A DNA stretch of 64,000 nucleotides, taken from assembly GCF_003946865.1 (NCBI RefSeq), contig NZ_QXTH01000005.1, positions 281,852 through 345,851 of the forward strand, written 5' to 3'. The stretch comes from Antribacter gilvus (lineage in GTDB: Bacteria; Actinomycetota; Actinomycetes; Actinomycetales; Cellulomonadaceae). Below are positions 16,033-23,959 of the stretch, piece by piece. The first letter of the stretch is position 1, and every line of letters begins with the position of its first letter. The notes beneath the pieces are model-generated. The model saw only the letters and a list, made by a program, of their open reading frames with translations. It was not told where the DNA came from and ran no database searches. Position numbers and translations under genes: made by a program.

Positions 16033-17412
16033 ATGCGACGCATTCTCATCATCGGCGGCGGCTACGCAGGCTTCTACACGGCGTGGCGGCTGGAGAAGCG
16101 GCTCCGCCGAGGCGAGGCCGAGGTCACGCTCGTGGACCCCCGCGGGTACATGACCTACCAGCCCTTCCTGCCCGAGCTCACGGCCGGTTCCGTCGAGGCC
16201 CGTCACGTGGCGGTGTCCCTGCGGTCCCACCTGCGGCGCACGCGGATCGTCACGGCGCACGCGACCGCGATCGACCACGCGCACAGGACCGTCACCGTCC
16301 GCACCCCTGACGGCCGCTCGCGCCCGATCACGTACGACACGATCGTCGTCACCGCCGGCGCCGTCACCCGGACGTTCCCCATCCCGGGCCTGTCCGACGA
16401 GGCGATCGGCCTCAAGAACGTCGAGGAGGCCGTCGCGATCCGCGACCGCCTGCTCCTCTCCTTCGACCACGCGTCAGCGCTCCCGCCGGGCCCGGAGCGG
16501 GCCAAACTGCTCACTGTCACGGTGGTCGGCGGCGGCTTCACCGGGGTCGAGACCTTCGGCGAGCTCCTCAGCCTGGCCACGAGCCTGCTGCGCTCGTACC
16601 CGGAGATCTCCTTCCCGGAGCTGTCCTTCCACCTCGTCGAGGCGACCGACCGCGTGCTCCCCGAGGTCACGGACGGCCCGGGGCGCTGGGTCGTGCGCCA
16701 CCTCGAGGAGCGCGGAGCGCACGTCCACCTCGGCACCCAGGTCGTGTCGGCGGAGCAGGGCCACGTCGTCCTGTCCACCGGCGAGTCCTTCGCGACCGGG
16801 CTGCTCGTCTGGGCGGCGGGCCTCGGCACCAACCCCGTCGTCGCCTCCCACACCGACCTGCCGGTCGACGAGCGAGGCCTGGTCCAGGTCCGGGCGGACC
16901 TCCGGGTCGGCACGGACGACGAGCCCGTCCCCGACGCCTGGGCCGCGGGCGACAACGCCGCGGTCCCCGACCTGGCGTCGCCCGTCCCCGGCACCTACAC
17001 CGTGCCGAACGCGCAGCACGCCGTCCGGCAGGGCAAGCTCCTCGCCGCCAACCTGGTCGCCGACCTGCGCGGCAAGAAGGTACGGCCCTACAAGCACCAC
17101 AGCCTCGGCACCATCGCCACCCTCGGGATGTGGCACGGCGTGTTCCAGTCCGGCCCCCTCGTCATCAAGGGCCCGCTGGCCTGGCTGATCCACCGCGGCT
17201 ACCACGTGCTGGCCGTCCCCACGTGGGAGCGCAAGGTCCGGGTCCTGCTGGTCTGGGCGGCGGCCGTGCTCTTCGGCCGCGACATCGTCGCCCTGCCCAC
17301 GGTCCAGCGCCCACGGGAGGCGTTCCTCGCGGGAGGCGACCCCGACGTGCTCAACCCGGCCGCGGGGGCCGACGTCGGGCAGGAGCTGGTCGGAGCGAAC
17401 GATGACCGGTGA
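16033..17412 (+). CDS. ndh: Type II NADH dehydrogenase (NDH-2)
   Basis: A 459-residue single-subunit flavoprotein that passes electrons from NADH to membrane quinone without proton pumping. The FAD motif IIGGGYAGFYTAW is at residues 6-18 and the NADH motif VVGGGFTGVETFGEL near 170. The substrate loop YMTYQPFLPELTAGSVE is typical of actinobacterial NDH-2. The C-terminus (AWLIHRGYHVLAVPTWERK followed by a hydrophobic stretch) forms the amphipathic membrane anchor. AGGAGG lies seven bases before the ATG. The end overlaps the cytochrome b start by 11 bases, so the two are co-translated. Confidence 0.88.
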   Translation: MRRILIIGGGYAGFYTAWRLEKRLRRGEAEVTLVDPRGYMTYQPFLPELTAGSVEARHVAVSLRSHLRRTRIVTAHATAIDHAHRTVTVRTPDGRSRPITYDTIVVTAGAVTRTFPIPGLSDEAIGLKNVEEAVAIRDRLLLSFDHASALPPGPERAKLLTVTVVGGGFTGVETFGELLSLATSLLRSYPEISFPELSFHLVEATDRVLPEVTDGPGRWVVRHLEERGAHVHLGTQVVSAEQGHVVLSTGESFATGLLVWAAGLGTNPVVASHTDLPVDERGLVQVRADLRVGTDDEPVPDAWAAGDNAAVPDLASPVPGTYTVPNAQHAVRQGKLLAANLVADLRGKKVRPYKHHSLGTIATLGMWHGVFQSGPLVIKGPLAWLIHRGYHVLAVPTWERKVRVLLVWAAAVLFGRDIVALPTVQRPREAFLAGGDPDVLNPAAGADVGQELVGANDDR

Positions 17413-18904
17413 GCGGCGGGTCCACCTGCACTGGACGCACCTGTTCGGCGTGGTCTCGTTCGCCTGCCTGCTCGTCCTGGCGGTGACCGGGATCCTGCTG
17501 GCGCTCACCTACACGCCCTCCAACGAGACCGTCACCTACGACGGGAGCTACGCCCCGCTCGTCGGGACGGAGGTGAGCCGGGCGTTCGCGTCGACGATGG
17601 AGATCTCCCTCGAGCAACGCGGCGGCCTGCTGATCCGGCAGACGCACCACTGGGCGGCGATCGTGCTGCCGGCGTCGGTCATCCTGCAGATCCTGACGAT
17701 GTTCTTCAGCGGCGGCTTCCGCGGGCCGCGGCGGCTGAGCTGGGTGCTGCTGATCGGCGTCTTCCTGCTGACCCTCCTGGCCGGCTGGAGCGGCTACGCG
17801 CTGCCCGACGACATGCTCTCCGGCACGGGCGTGCGCATCGTCGAGGGCGTGCTCCTGGGCATCCCGGTGGTGGGCACCACCCTGGTCACCTGGATGTTCG
17901 GGGGCAGGTTCCCCGGCGAGATCGTCGAGAACCTGTACCCGGTCCACTCGGTCGTGGCCCCGGCGCTGATCGCGGTGCTGCTGGTGGCGCGCGCCGCCCT
18001 CGGCCGGAAGCACCCGGCTCCGGCGCCCGCGCCGACCGTGCGCCCCACCCTGGGCCTGCGCCTCTGGCCCGACGCCGCGCTGCGCGCCGCCGGCCTGACC
18101 TTCATCACGGCGGCGGTGCTCGTGCTCCTCGGGGCGACGACGACGATCAGCCCGATCTGGTCCTACGGCCCCACGTCCGGGGGCGACGTGGGGGCCGGGA
18201 GCCAGCCCGACTGGTACATGGGCTTCCTCGACGGCGCCCTGCGCCTGGTGCCACTCGGCTGGGAGGCGGAGTGGTTCGGCTGGACCTGGACGTTCGCGAT
18301 CCTCGCGCCGCTGGCGGTGGTGGCCGGCTACTTCCTCGCGGTCGTCGCGTACCCGTACGTCGAGTCGTGGGTGACGCAGGACGTCTCGGCACCGCGCGTC
18401 CTGGACCGGCCCCGGAACGTCCCGACGCGCACCGGCATCGGCGTCGCGGGCATCGTGTTCTACGGCGTGCTCTGGGGCACGGCGAGCGCCGACGTGGTCT
18501 CGACGGAGTTCCGCGTGAGCTTCGAGTCGCTGATCACCGCGCTGCAGGTGGCCCTCGTCGTGGGCCCGCCCCTGGCGTTCGAGGTGACCCGCCGCGTGTG
18601 CGTGGGCCTGCAGCGCAAGGACCGGGAGATCGCCGCGCACGGGCACGAGACCGGGCGGGTCGTGCGGCTCACGAACGGCGGGTACGTCGAGGTGCACGAA
18701 CCTGCGTCGCCGGCGGAGAGGGCGGTCCTGGAGGTCAGGGCGGTCGGTCCGCGCCCGGCCCGCCGGGCCGACGACGGCCGCGTGCCCCCGCGAGAGCGTT
18801 TGCGCGGCGCACTGTCGAAGGGCTTCTCAACTGGGCATGTAGCGGGAACTGGCCAAGAGAGCGTTCCCACGAAAGTAGTGACAAATGGGAGGGTTCCTAC
18901 CTAA
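17402..18904 (+). CDS. QcrB-like cytochrome b lacking heme bH ligands
   Basis: A 500-residue membrane protein that aligns along its length with actinobacterial QcrB: helix I after a short N-terminus, RGGLLIRQTHHW, LAGWSGYALPDDMLSGTG, the quinol-oxidation motif PDWY at 269-272 (PEWY equivalent), and the ending LQRKDREIAAHGHETGRV. The bL ligands H82 (helix II) and H182 (helix IV) are kept. The positions expected to ligate bH are Q96 and R197 instead of His. No Rieske (QcrA) or cytochrome c (QcrC) gene is adjacent. It may be a quinol-binding electron-transfer subunit working with NDH-2 and the flavoprotein rather than a full bc1 subunit. The last 40 residues are extra and overlap the downstream operators. 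Confidence 0.85.
   Translation: MTGERRVHLHWTHLFGVVSFACLLVLAVTGILLALTYTPSNETVTYDGSYAPLVGTEVSRAFASTMEISLEQRGGLLIRQTHHWAAIVLPASVILQILTMFFSGGFRGPRRLSWVLLIGVFLLTLLAGWSGYALPDDMLSGTGVRIVEGVLLGIPVVGTTLVTWMFGGRFPGEIVENLYPVHSVVAPALIAVLLVARAALGRKHPAPAPAPTVRPTLGLRLWPDAALRAAGLTFITAAVLVLLGATTTISPIWSYGPTSGGDVGAGSQPDWYMGFLDGALRLVPLGWEAEWFGWTWTFAILAPLAVVAGYFLAVVAYPYVESWVTQDVSAPRVLDRPRNVPTRTGIGVAGIVFYGVLWGTASADVVSTEFRVSFESLITALQVALVVGPPLAFEVTRRVCVGLQRKDREIAAHGHETGRVVRLTNGGYVEVHEPASPAERAVLEVRAVGPRPARRADDGRVPPRERLRGALSKGFSTGHVAGTGQESVPTKVVTNGRVPT
18856..18899 (+). promoter_or_regulatory. Two CebR-like operators upstream of the GH64 gene
   Basis: AGAGAGCGTTCCCA at 18856-18869 and TGGGAGGGTTCCTA at 18886-18899 each match 11 of 14 bases of the CebR operator TGGGAGCGCTCCCA, known in actinobacteria for cello-oligosaccharide control of secreted glycanases. 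Their starts are 30 bases apart, about three helical turns, on one face of the DNA. They precede the glucanase start by 50-93 bases and overlap the end of the cytochrome b gene. No CebR gene is in the window. Confidence 0.5.
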
Positions 18905-18907
18905 CAT

Positions 18908-18929
18908 CGCACTGTCCACTGACAGTGCG
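18908..18929. promoter_or_regulatory. Nine-base inverted repeat before the GH64 gene
   Basis: CGCACTGTC and GACAGTGCG form perfect arms around a CACT loop, four bases after the cytochrome b stop and 19 bases before the glucanase ATG. It could end cytochrome b transcription, although no T-run follows, or act as an additional operator or leader hairpin for the glucanase. Confidence 0.45.
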
Positions 18930-18948
18930 GTCAGCACAGGAGGAACCC

Positions 18949-20562
18949 ATGACCCGTCTCCGACGTCTCCTCGGGGCGCTCGCCTCGCTGACGGTCGTGG
19001 CTGCGACGCTCGTCGCCGCCACGCCGTCCGCGACGGCCGTGCCCAGCACCATCCCGCTCACCATCACCAACGACTCCGGCCGCGCCGGGCCCGTGTACGT
19101 GTACGTGCTCGGCGAGACCGGGGGCCGCCTCGGCTGGGCGGACGCCTCGGGCACCTTCCACCCGTGGCCCACCGTCGGGGCCACGCCGGTGAACGCGCCG
19201 GACGCGGCCATCGTCGGGCCCACGAACGGCCAGTCGACGACCATCCAGCTCCCGAAGCTCTCGGGCCGCGTGTACTTCTCGTACGGCAGCAAGCTCGTCT
19301 TCAAGGTCGTCAACGACGGGCGGCTCGTCCAGCCCGCCGTCCAGAACCCGAGCGACCCCAACCGCAACATCCTCTTCAACTGGACGGAGTACACGCTCAA
19401 CGACTCCGGCCTCTGGATCAACAGCACCCAGGTCGACTTCTTCTCCGCCCCCTACCAGACGGGCCTGCGCAAGGCCGACGGCACGGTCCTCAGCACCGGC
19501 ATGCTCAAGCCGGACGGCTACCCCGCGGTCGTCAACGCGCTGGCCGGCACCCCCGGCTGGTCGAACCTCGCGCAGCGCGCCCCCGACGGCTCCCTCCTGC
19601 GCGTCATGTCCCCGGGCCACGGCGTCGGGACCGGGCAGATCGCCTCGAACGTCATGTCCGGGTACGTGGACCGCGTGTGGTCGAAGTACTCGACGGAGAC
19701 CCTGACGGTGGCGCCCTACTCGTACGAGCCGGGCAAGCAGTTCTTCGGCCGCGTCCAGAACGGGGTCATGAGCTTCACCAACACGTCGGGCACGTTCGTC
19801 ACGAGCTTCCCGAAGCCGTCGAGCGACTCGATCTTCGGCTGCTACCGCGACCTCCACGCGCCCAACAACGACGTCGGCGCGATCGCCCGCACGCTCTGCG
19901 CCGGCTTCAACCGCACGACGCTCCTGCTGGGCACCGTGCACCCCGGCACCAACACGTCGAACTTCTACCAGGACGCCACCACGAACTACTACGCGAAGTA
20001 CGTCCACCAGCAGATGGCGAACGGCAAGGCCTACGCGTTCGCGTTCGACGACGTGATGGCGCAGGAGTCCCTGGTCCACGACGGCAACCCCACCGCCGCG
20101 TACATCAAGCTCGACCCGTTCTCGGGCACCGCGACCCCGATCTCGGGGTCCGGTGGGGGCGGCGGGGCGTCGCTGCCCCAGGGCACCGGGCCGGTCCGCG
20201 CGTCCAACGGGATGTGCGTGGACGTCCCCTGGGCCGACCCCTTCGACGGCAACCCGCTGCAGATCGTGAGCTGCAGCGGCAACGCCGCCCAGACGTGGAC
20301 CCGCACCGGGACCACCCTCTGGGCGCTCGGCAAGTGCATGGACGTCTCCGGGGGCTCCACCGCGGACGGCGCCGCCGTCCAGCTCTGGACCTGCAACTCC
20401 ACGGGGGCGCAGAGCTGGACCTACCAGGCGAGCACGCAGGCCCTCGTGAACCCGCAGTCGGGCAAGTGCCTGGCCGCGGTGGGCGGCACCCCGCTGCGCG
20501 ACGGCCAGCGGCTCGAGATCCGCACGTGCAACGGCGCGGCCCAGCAGCGCTGGACGTTCTGA
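18949..20562 (+). CDS. Secreted GH64 beta-1,3-glucanase with C-terminal CBM13
   Basis: A 537-residue secreted enzyme. A signal peptide spans about residues 1-33 (RRLLGALASLTVVAATLVAATPSATA). Residues 34-395 are a GH64 laminaripentaose-producing beta-1,3-glucanase domain, recognised from VPSTIPLTITNDSGR, GRVYFSYGSKLVF, LVQPAVQNPSDPN, ILFNWTEYTLNDSGLWINSTQVD and AFAFDDVMAQESLVHDGNP. A Gly/Ser linker leads to a ricin-type (CBM13) trefoil with QTW, QSW and QRW repeats up to the C-terminus. It acts outside the cell on fungal or plant beta-1,3-glucan. AGGAGG precedes the ATG. CebR-like operators upstream suggest induction by oligosaccharides. Confidence 0.92.
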   Translation: MTRLRRLLGALASLTVVAATLVAATPSATAVPSTIPLTITNDSGRAGPVYVYVLGETGGRLGWADASGTFHPWPTVGATPVNAPDAAIVGPTNGQSTTIQLPKLSGRVYFSYGSKLVFKVVNDGRLVQPAVQNPSDPNRNILFNWTEYTLNDSGLWINSTQVDFFSAPYQTGLRKADGTVLSTGMLKPDGYPAVVNALAGTPGWSNLAQRAPDGSLLRVMSPGHGVGTGQIASNVMSGYVDRVWSKYSTETLTVAPYSYEPGKQFFGRVQNGVMSFTNTSGTFVTSFPKPSSDSIFGCYRDLHAPNNDVGAIARTLCAGFNRTTLLLGTVHPGTNTSNFYQDATTNYYAKYVHQQMANGKAYAFAFDDVMAQESLVHDGNPTAAYIKLDPFSGTATPISGSGGGGGASLPQGTGPVRASNGMCVDVPWADPFDGNPLQIVSCSGNAAQTWTRTGTTLWALGKCMDVSGGSTADGAAVQLWTCNSTGAQSWTYQASTQALVNPQSGKCLAAVGGTPLRDGQRLEIRTCNGAAQQRWTF

Positions 20563-20588
20563 GCGGCTGACGCGCGCGACCCCGCCGG

Positions 20589-20648
20589 GTCGGTCGGTTG
20601 TCGCCGGGTCGGTCGATAGATCGACCGACCCGGCGACAACCGACCGAC
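20589..20648. terminator. 60-base perfect palindrome after GH64
   Basis: Arms of 29 bases (20589-20617 and 20620-20648) are perfectly complementary around an AG loop. The hairpin lies 27 bases after the glucanase stop and has no T-run. It probably terminates transcription, possibly in both directions. The arm contains internal GTCGGTCG repeats. Confidence 0.65.
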
Positions 20649-20739
20649 GCGGCGTCGAGATCCCGGCCGGGCGAGCCGGCGACGAGCGGCGCAGGATGGC
20701 ATGCGAGGGGGCCACCCGTAGACGACCCAGGAGGACCGG

Positions 20740-21054
20740 ATGACGCACCATGGCACCAAGAAGCGCGGCGGGCTCAAGAAGCTCATCAGCCTCGTGACGA
20801 TCGCCCTGACGGTGGCGGCGCTCGTCAAGGAGCTGCGCACCCCGTCCGGCGAGCGCACCTGGAACGGGAAGGTCGCGAACGTGGTCCCCTACGACTTCCG
20901 CATGCCGACCCTGGCCCGCGCCCGCGAGCGCCTGTGGAACCCCGACGCCGAGCACGTCGTCGGACCGAGGGTCTTCGGGGTGGGGTGGGCCGTCAACGCC
21001 GGCAAGGTGGCGGCCGTGGCCAAGGAGAAGGCCGGCCTCGGGTCCGCTCGCTAG
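20740..21054 (+). CDS. Small DUF5808-like protein
   Basis: A 104-residue protein with a basic N-terminus, one hydrophobic segment (LISLVTIALTVAALVKEL, residues 13-30) that may be a membrane anchor, and a C-terminal block RLWNPDAEHVVGPRVFGVGWAVNAGK. That block resembles DUF5808, whose members carry a WNPDDPR...VPKRFGxGWTxN pattern. GGAGGA sits a few bases before the ATG. Function is unknown. It stands alone between the GH64 palindrome and the HxlR gene. Confidence 0.65.
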   Translation: MTHHGTKKRGGLKKLISLVTIALTVAALVKELRTPSGERTWNGKVANVVPYDFRMPTLARARERLWNPDAEHVVGPRVFGVGWAVNAGKVAAVAKEKAGLGSAR

Positions 21055-21088
21055 GCCTGCGGTCCGCCGGCTGGCTGCGGGCCGCTCG

Positions 21089-21490
21089 CTAGCTGCGAGC
21101 CCGGTCCGTCTCCGCGTACGCCGCCCGGGCGGCCTCGACCTCGGCGACCGTCCCCTCCAGGAGGTCCGCCAGGGTCCGCAGGCGCTCGGCGACCCGCTCG
21201 CCGAGCGGGGTGAGGGTGTACTCCACGCGCGGCGGGATGGTGGTGACCACCTCGCGCACCACCATGCCGTCACGCTCGAGGGACTGGAGCGTCTGCGACA
21301 GCATCTTCTCGCTCACGCCGTCCACGCGGCGGCGCAGGGCGTTGAAGCGGTAGCGGCCCTCACCAAGGGCCAGCAGCGCGAGCGACGACCACTTCGAGGT
21401 GACATCCTCGAACGCAGCGCGAGACGTGCACCCGCGCGCGAAGACGTCGGTCACCAGGGCCTGGTCGGGCTCCTGGTCGCTGGTCGTCAT
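21089..21490 (-). CDS. HxlR-family transcriptional regulator
   Basis: A 133-residue winged-helix protein. The HxlR pattern is clear: a cysteine near the N-terminus (C21 in FARGCTSR), SKWSSLALLALGEGRYRFNALRRRVDGVSEKMLSQTLQSLERDGMV as the helix-turn-helix, then RVEYTLTPLGERV and a C-terminal dimer helix. The single Cys could sense electrophiles or quinones, as in YodB and QorR. It is divergent from a quinone-reductase-like gene, with a candidate operator between them. The ATG at 21488-21490 was chosen because it gives the normal family length. Confidence 0.9.
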   Translation of the reverse strand: MTTSDQEPDQALVTDVFARGCTSRAAFEDVTSKWSSLALLALGEGRYRFNALRRRVDGVSEKMLSQTLQSLERDGMVVREVVTTIPPRVEYTLTPLGERVAERLRTLADLLEGTVAEVEAARAAYAETDRARS

Positions 21491-21538
21491 CGTCCCAGGA
21501 TAGCGCGACCCCTTGGGAATGGATTGTGCTGTGGATTC

Positions 21539-21560
21539 GTTAGTGCTCACCGCCAGTAAC
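21539..21560. promoter_or_regulatory. Candidate HxlR operator
   Basis: GTTAGTG and CAGTAAC (21539-21545 and 21554-21560) form an imperfect inverted repeat with an eight-base spacer between the divergent regulator and reductase genes. The TTAGT...AGTAA type of half-site is similar to YodB/QorR-family operators. It lies 24 bases upstream of the reductase ATG. Confidence 0.4.
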
Positions 21561-21583
21561 TGCCCGATCCAAGGAGAAGCGCC

Positions 21584-22441
21584 ATGCCCACCTACGCCGT
21601 CACCGGAGCGACCGGCCACCTCGGCCATCGCGTGGTCGAGGAGCTCCTGACCCGCGGGGTCCCCGCGTCCGACGTCGTCGCCGTCGTCCGGACGCCCAGC
21701 AAGGCCGCCGACCTCGCGGCCCGCGGCGTCGTCGTCCGCGAGGGCGACTACTCCCGCCCCGAGACCCTGCCCGCGGCGCTCGCCGGGGTGGACCGCCTGC
21801 TCCTGGTCTCGGGCAACGAGCCGGGCCAGCGCGTCGCCCAGCACAGCGCCGTGATCGACGCCGCGCAGGCCGCCGGCGTGGGTCGCATCGCCTACACCAG
21901 CATCCTCAACGCCGACCACACGTCGAACCCGCTCGCCGGGGAGCACCAGGGCACCGAGCAGGCGGTGCGCGCGTCGGGCCTCCCGTTCACCCTCCTGCGC
22001 AACGGCTGGTACACCGAGAACTACACCGGGCAGCTCGACCAGTACCTGCAGCGCGGCGAGGTCGTGGGCGCCACGGACGGCGGCAAGGTCTCGGCCGCCC
22101 CGCGTGCCGACTACGCGGTGGCCGCGGCCGCGGCCCTCCTCTCCGACGACGGGGACGAGGTGGTGTACGAGCTCGGCGGCCCGGCGTTCGGCTTCGACGA
22201 GCTCGCCGCCACCGTCAGCGAGGTCACGGGCACCACGGTGACCCACCGCGACCTCTCCGTCGACGACTACGCGGCCGAGCTCCAGCAGGCCGGTCTCGAC
22301 GCCGGCACCGCGGGCTTCGTCGCCGCGCTGGACGGCTCGATCGCCGCCGGGGACCTCGAGACCGGCAGCGAGGACCTGGCCCGCCTCCTGGGCCGGCCGG
22401 CCACCCCGCTCGCGGACGCGGTCCGCGCGGCCCGCGCCTGA
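21584..22441 (+). CDS. NmrA-like NAD(P)H-dependent quinone oxidoreductase (QorB type)
   Basis: A 285-residue protein of the atypical short-chain dehydrogenase/NmrA family. The dinucleotide motif VTGATGHLGHRVVEEL is at residues 4-19. VVRTPSKAADLAARGVVVREGDYSRPETL and LLVSGNEPGQRVAQHSAVIDAA follow as in QorB/YtfG, and RNGWYTENYTG marks the substrate pocket. The family reduces quinones with NADPH. AAGGAG precedes the ATG. Divergence from an HxlR regulator supports a redox- or electrophile-inducible detoxification role. Confidence 0.85.
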   Translation: MPTYAVTGATGHLGHRVVEELLTRGVPASDVVAVVRTPSKAADLAARGVVVREGDYSRPETLPAALAGVDRLLLVSGNEPGQRVAQHSAVIDAAQAAGVGRIAYTSILNADHTSNPLAGEHQGTEQAVRASGLPFTLLRNGWYTENYTGQLDQYLQRGEVVGATDGGKVSAAPRADYAVAAAAALLSDDGDEVVYELGGPAFGFDELAATVSEVTGTTVTHRDLSVDDYAAELQQAGLDAGTAGFVAALDGSIAAGDLETGSEDLARLLGRPATPLADAVRAARA

Positions 22442-22469
22442 CGTCCGGGCCCCACGCTGTGAGCACTGC

Positions 22470-22556
22470 GACCAGGTAGTTGTTCCCCGTCTGAGCGTCA
22501 GACGGGGAGCAGCTACCTGGTCGGCACCGGTAGGGGAACAGCTACCTGGTCACTGC
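22470..22556. terminator. Bidirectional terminator with a duplicated right arm
   Basis: A 25-base-pair stem (22470-22494 with 22498-22522, two G-T pairs, loop GCG) lies between convergent genes. The right arm is repeated almost exactly at 22533-22556 (GGGGAACAGCTACCTGGTCA), so the left arm has two possible partners. The second copy runs into the stop codon of the MFS gene. Confidence 0.6.
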
Positions 22557-23788
22557 GGCCGAGACAGCCCAGCCGTCCGCACGGCGAGCGCGACCAGCCC
22601 GACCGCCGCGAGCGCCACCACCGCCGCGGCCGGTCCGGGCACGGCGGAGACGCCCACGGTCCCCACGAGCGCCGACCCCAGCGCCGCGCCCACCGCGATC
22701 CCGCCGTTGAACAGCACGGGGATCAGCGCCCCGGCAAAGCTCCGGCGCTCCGGCCCGGCGATCCGCATGATGAGCGTCTGCGCCAGCGGCGGCAGCCCGC
22801 CCGACGCCACGCCCCACGCCACGACCACCGCCAGACCCGTCACCGCTCCCCCGTCGGCCGCCAGCCCCAGCACGGCCAGCGCGGTCGCGGCGACGCTCAC
22901 CACGAGCGCGACGGTGGTGCGCTCCCCGAACCGCCCGGCCAGAGCGACTCCCACGGCGGACGCCAGCCCGAACAGCAGCAGCACCGAGCCGGTCCCGCCC
23001 GGCAGGACCCCGGCGGCGTCCTCGGTCAGGCGGGTGATGTAGGTGTACGCGCCGTAGTGGCCCACCAGGACGAGGGCCACGAGCCCGGTCACGCCCAGCA
23101 GCAGCCCGGGGACCCGCTGCCCGACGGCGGTGGGGCCGGGTTCCGTCGTCGGCCCGCCCGGGGTGCGGGGCGCCGGGGCGACCACCACCGGGACCGCGAG
23201 CGCCGCGACCAGGCTGAGCGCGGCGAGCAGGCCGAAGGCGGCGCGCCACCCGGCCGCGTCGGCCACGAGTCGGGCGGCGGGCGTGCCGACGACCATGCCG
23301 AGGGTGGCACCGCCGAGCACGACCGACACGGCGCGGCCGAGCAGGCGGTCGGGGACGAGGTCGGCGAGGTGGGAGTTGACCGTGGCCCACAGCAGGCCGA
23401 CGGCGGCCGCGCCGAGCAGTCGCGCGCCGATCACGACGGGGTAGGTGGGCGCCACGGCTGTGAGGGCCGCGGACAGCGCGCCCACCGCCATGGCGACGGC
23501 GATCACCGTGCGGCGGTCCCACCGGCGTGCGAGCCGGACCAGCGGGAAGCTGGCGACGACGACGATCCCGGCCCAGAGCGAGACGAGCAGGCCGGTGCTC
23601 GACTCGGCCACGCCGAGCCCGGCGCTCATGGGACCGAGCACGGCCGTGGGGAGCATCTCCGCGGTCACCATGAGGAGGGTGGTGGCGCCCAGCACCAGCA
23701 GGGACGGCCACGGGAGCGTCTGCGGCGGGGTGGAGAGGTCGGCGGTGGGGACGCCGTCGGGCTGCGTCGTGAGGTCGTGTGTCTCCAT
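22550..23788 (-). CDS. MFS transporter of the DHA1 (arabinose-efflux/AraJ-like) type
   Basis: A 412-residue transporter starting at METHDLTT. The N-terminal half shows LLMVTAEMLPTAVLGPMSAGLGVAESSTGLLVSLWAGIVV, SFPLVRLARRWDRRTV (motif A variant) and GARLLGAAAVGLLWATVNSHLADLVPD, typical of DHA1 efflux carriers. About twelve membrane segments can be counted. The substrate is unknown; drugs or sugars are possible. The ATG lies seven bases after a TAGCGT -10 box, so the mRNA is probably leaderless. A MerR-type promoter precedes it. Confidence 0.88.
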   Translation of the reverse strand: METHDLTTQPDGVPTADLSTPPQTLPWPSLLVLGATTLLMVTAEMLPTAVLGPMSAGLGVAESSTGLLVSLWAGIVVVASFPLVRLARRWDRRTVIAVAMAVGALSAALTAVAPTYPVVIGARLLGAAAVGLLWATVNSHLADLVPDRLLGRAVSVVLGGATLGMVVGTPAARLVADAAGWRAAFGLLAALSLVAALAVPVVVAPAPRTPGGPTTEPGPTAVGQRVPGLLLGVTGLVALVLVGHYGAYTYITRLTEDAAGVLPGGTGSVLLLFGLASAVGVALAGRFGERTTVALVVSVAATALAVLGLAADGGAVTGLAVVVAWGVASGGLPPLAQTLIMRIAGPERRSFAGALIPVLFNGGIAVGAALGSALVGTVGVSAVPGPAAAVVALAAVGLVALAVRTAGLSRPQ

Positions 23789-23795
23789 GCCGGCG

Positions 23796-23827
23796 ACGCT
23801 AGACGTTGACACTGATGTCAATGTCAA
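23796..23827 (-). promoter_or_regulatory. MerR-type promoter of the MFS gene
   Basis: On the minus strand TTGACA (23822-23827) and TAGCGT (23796-23801) are separated by 20 bases, a long spacer as in MerR-controlled promoters. The spacer holds the perfect palindrome TTGACATCAGTGTCAA (23806-23821). MerR regulators twist such overlong spacers to activate transcription. No MerR gene is adjacent. Confidence 0.5.
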
Positions 23828-23959
23828 GCCGGCACCAGCCGGGGTCTCGTTTCCCTGGCGGGGCCGGATCACGGCGAAGACTTTCCCAGCCTGCCAGACA
23901 TGACTACCCTTTCGACCGGAATGTCACGGAGGATCGTCTCGGACGAAAGCAGGGGGCTC

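Noticed and set aside
23900..23959. Upstream ATG for the flavin monooxygenase
   Set aside because: No ribosome site precedes it, while the GTG at 23960 has one and begins at the first FAD strand.
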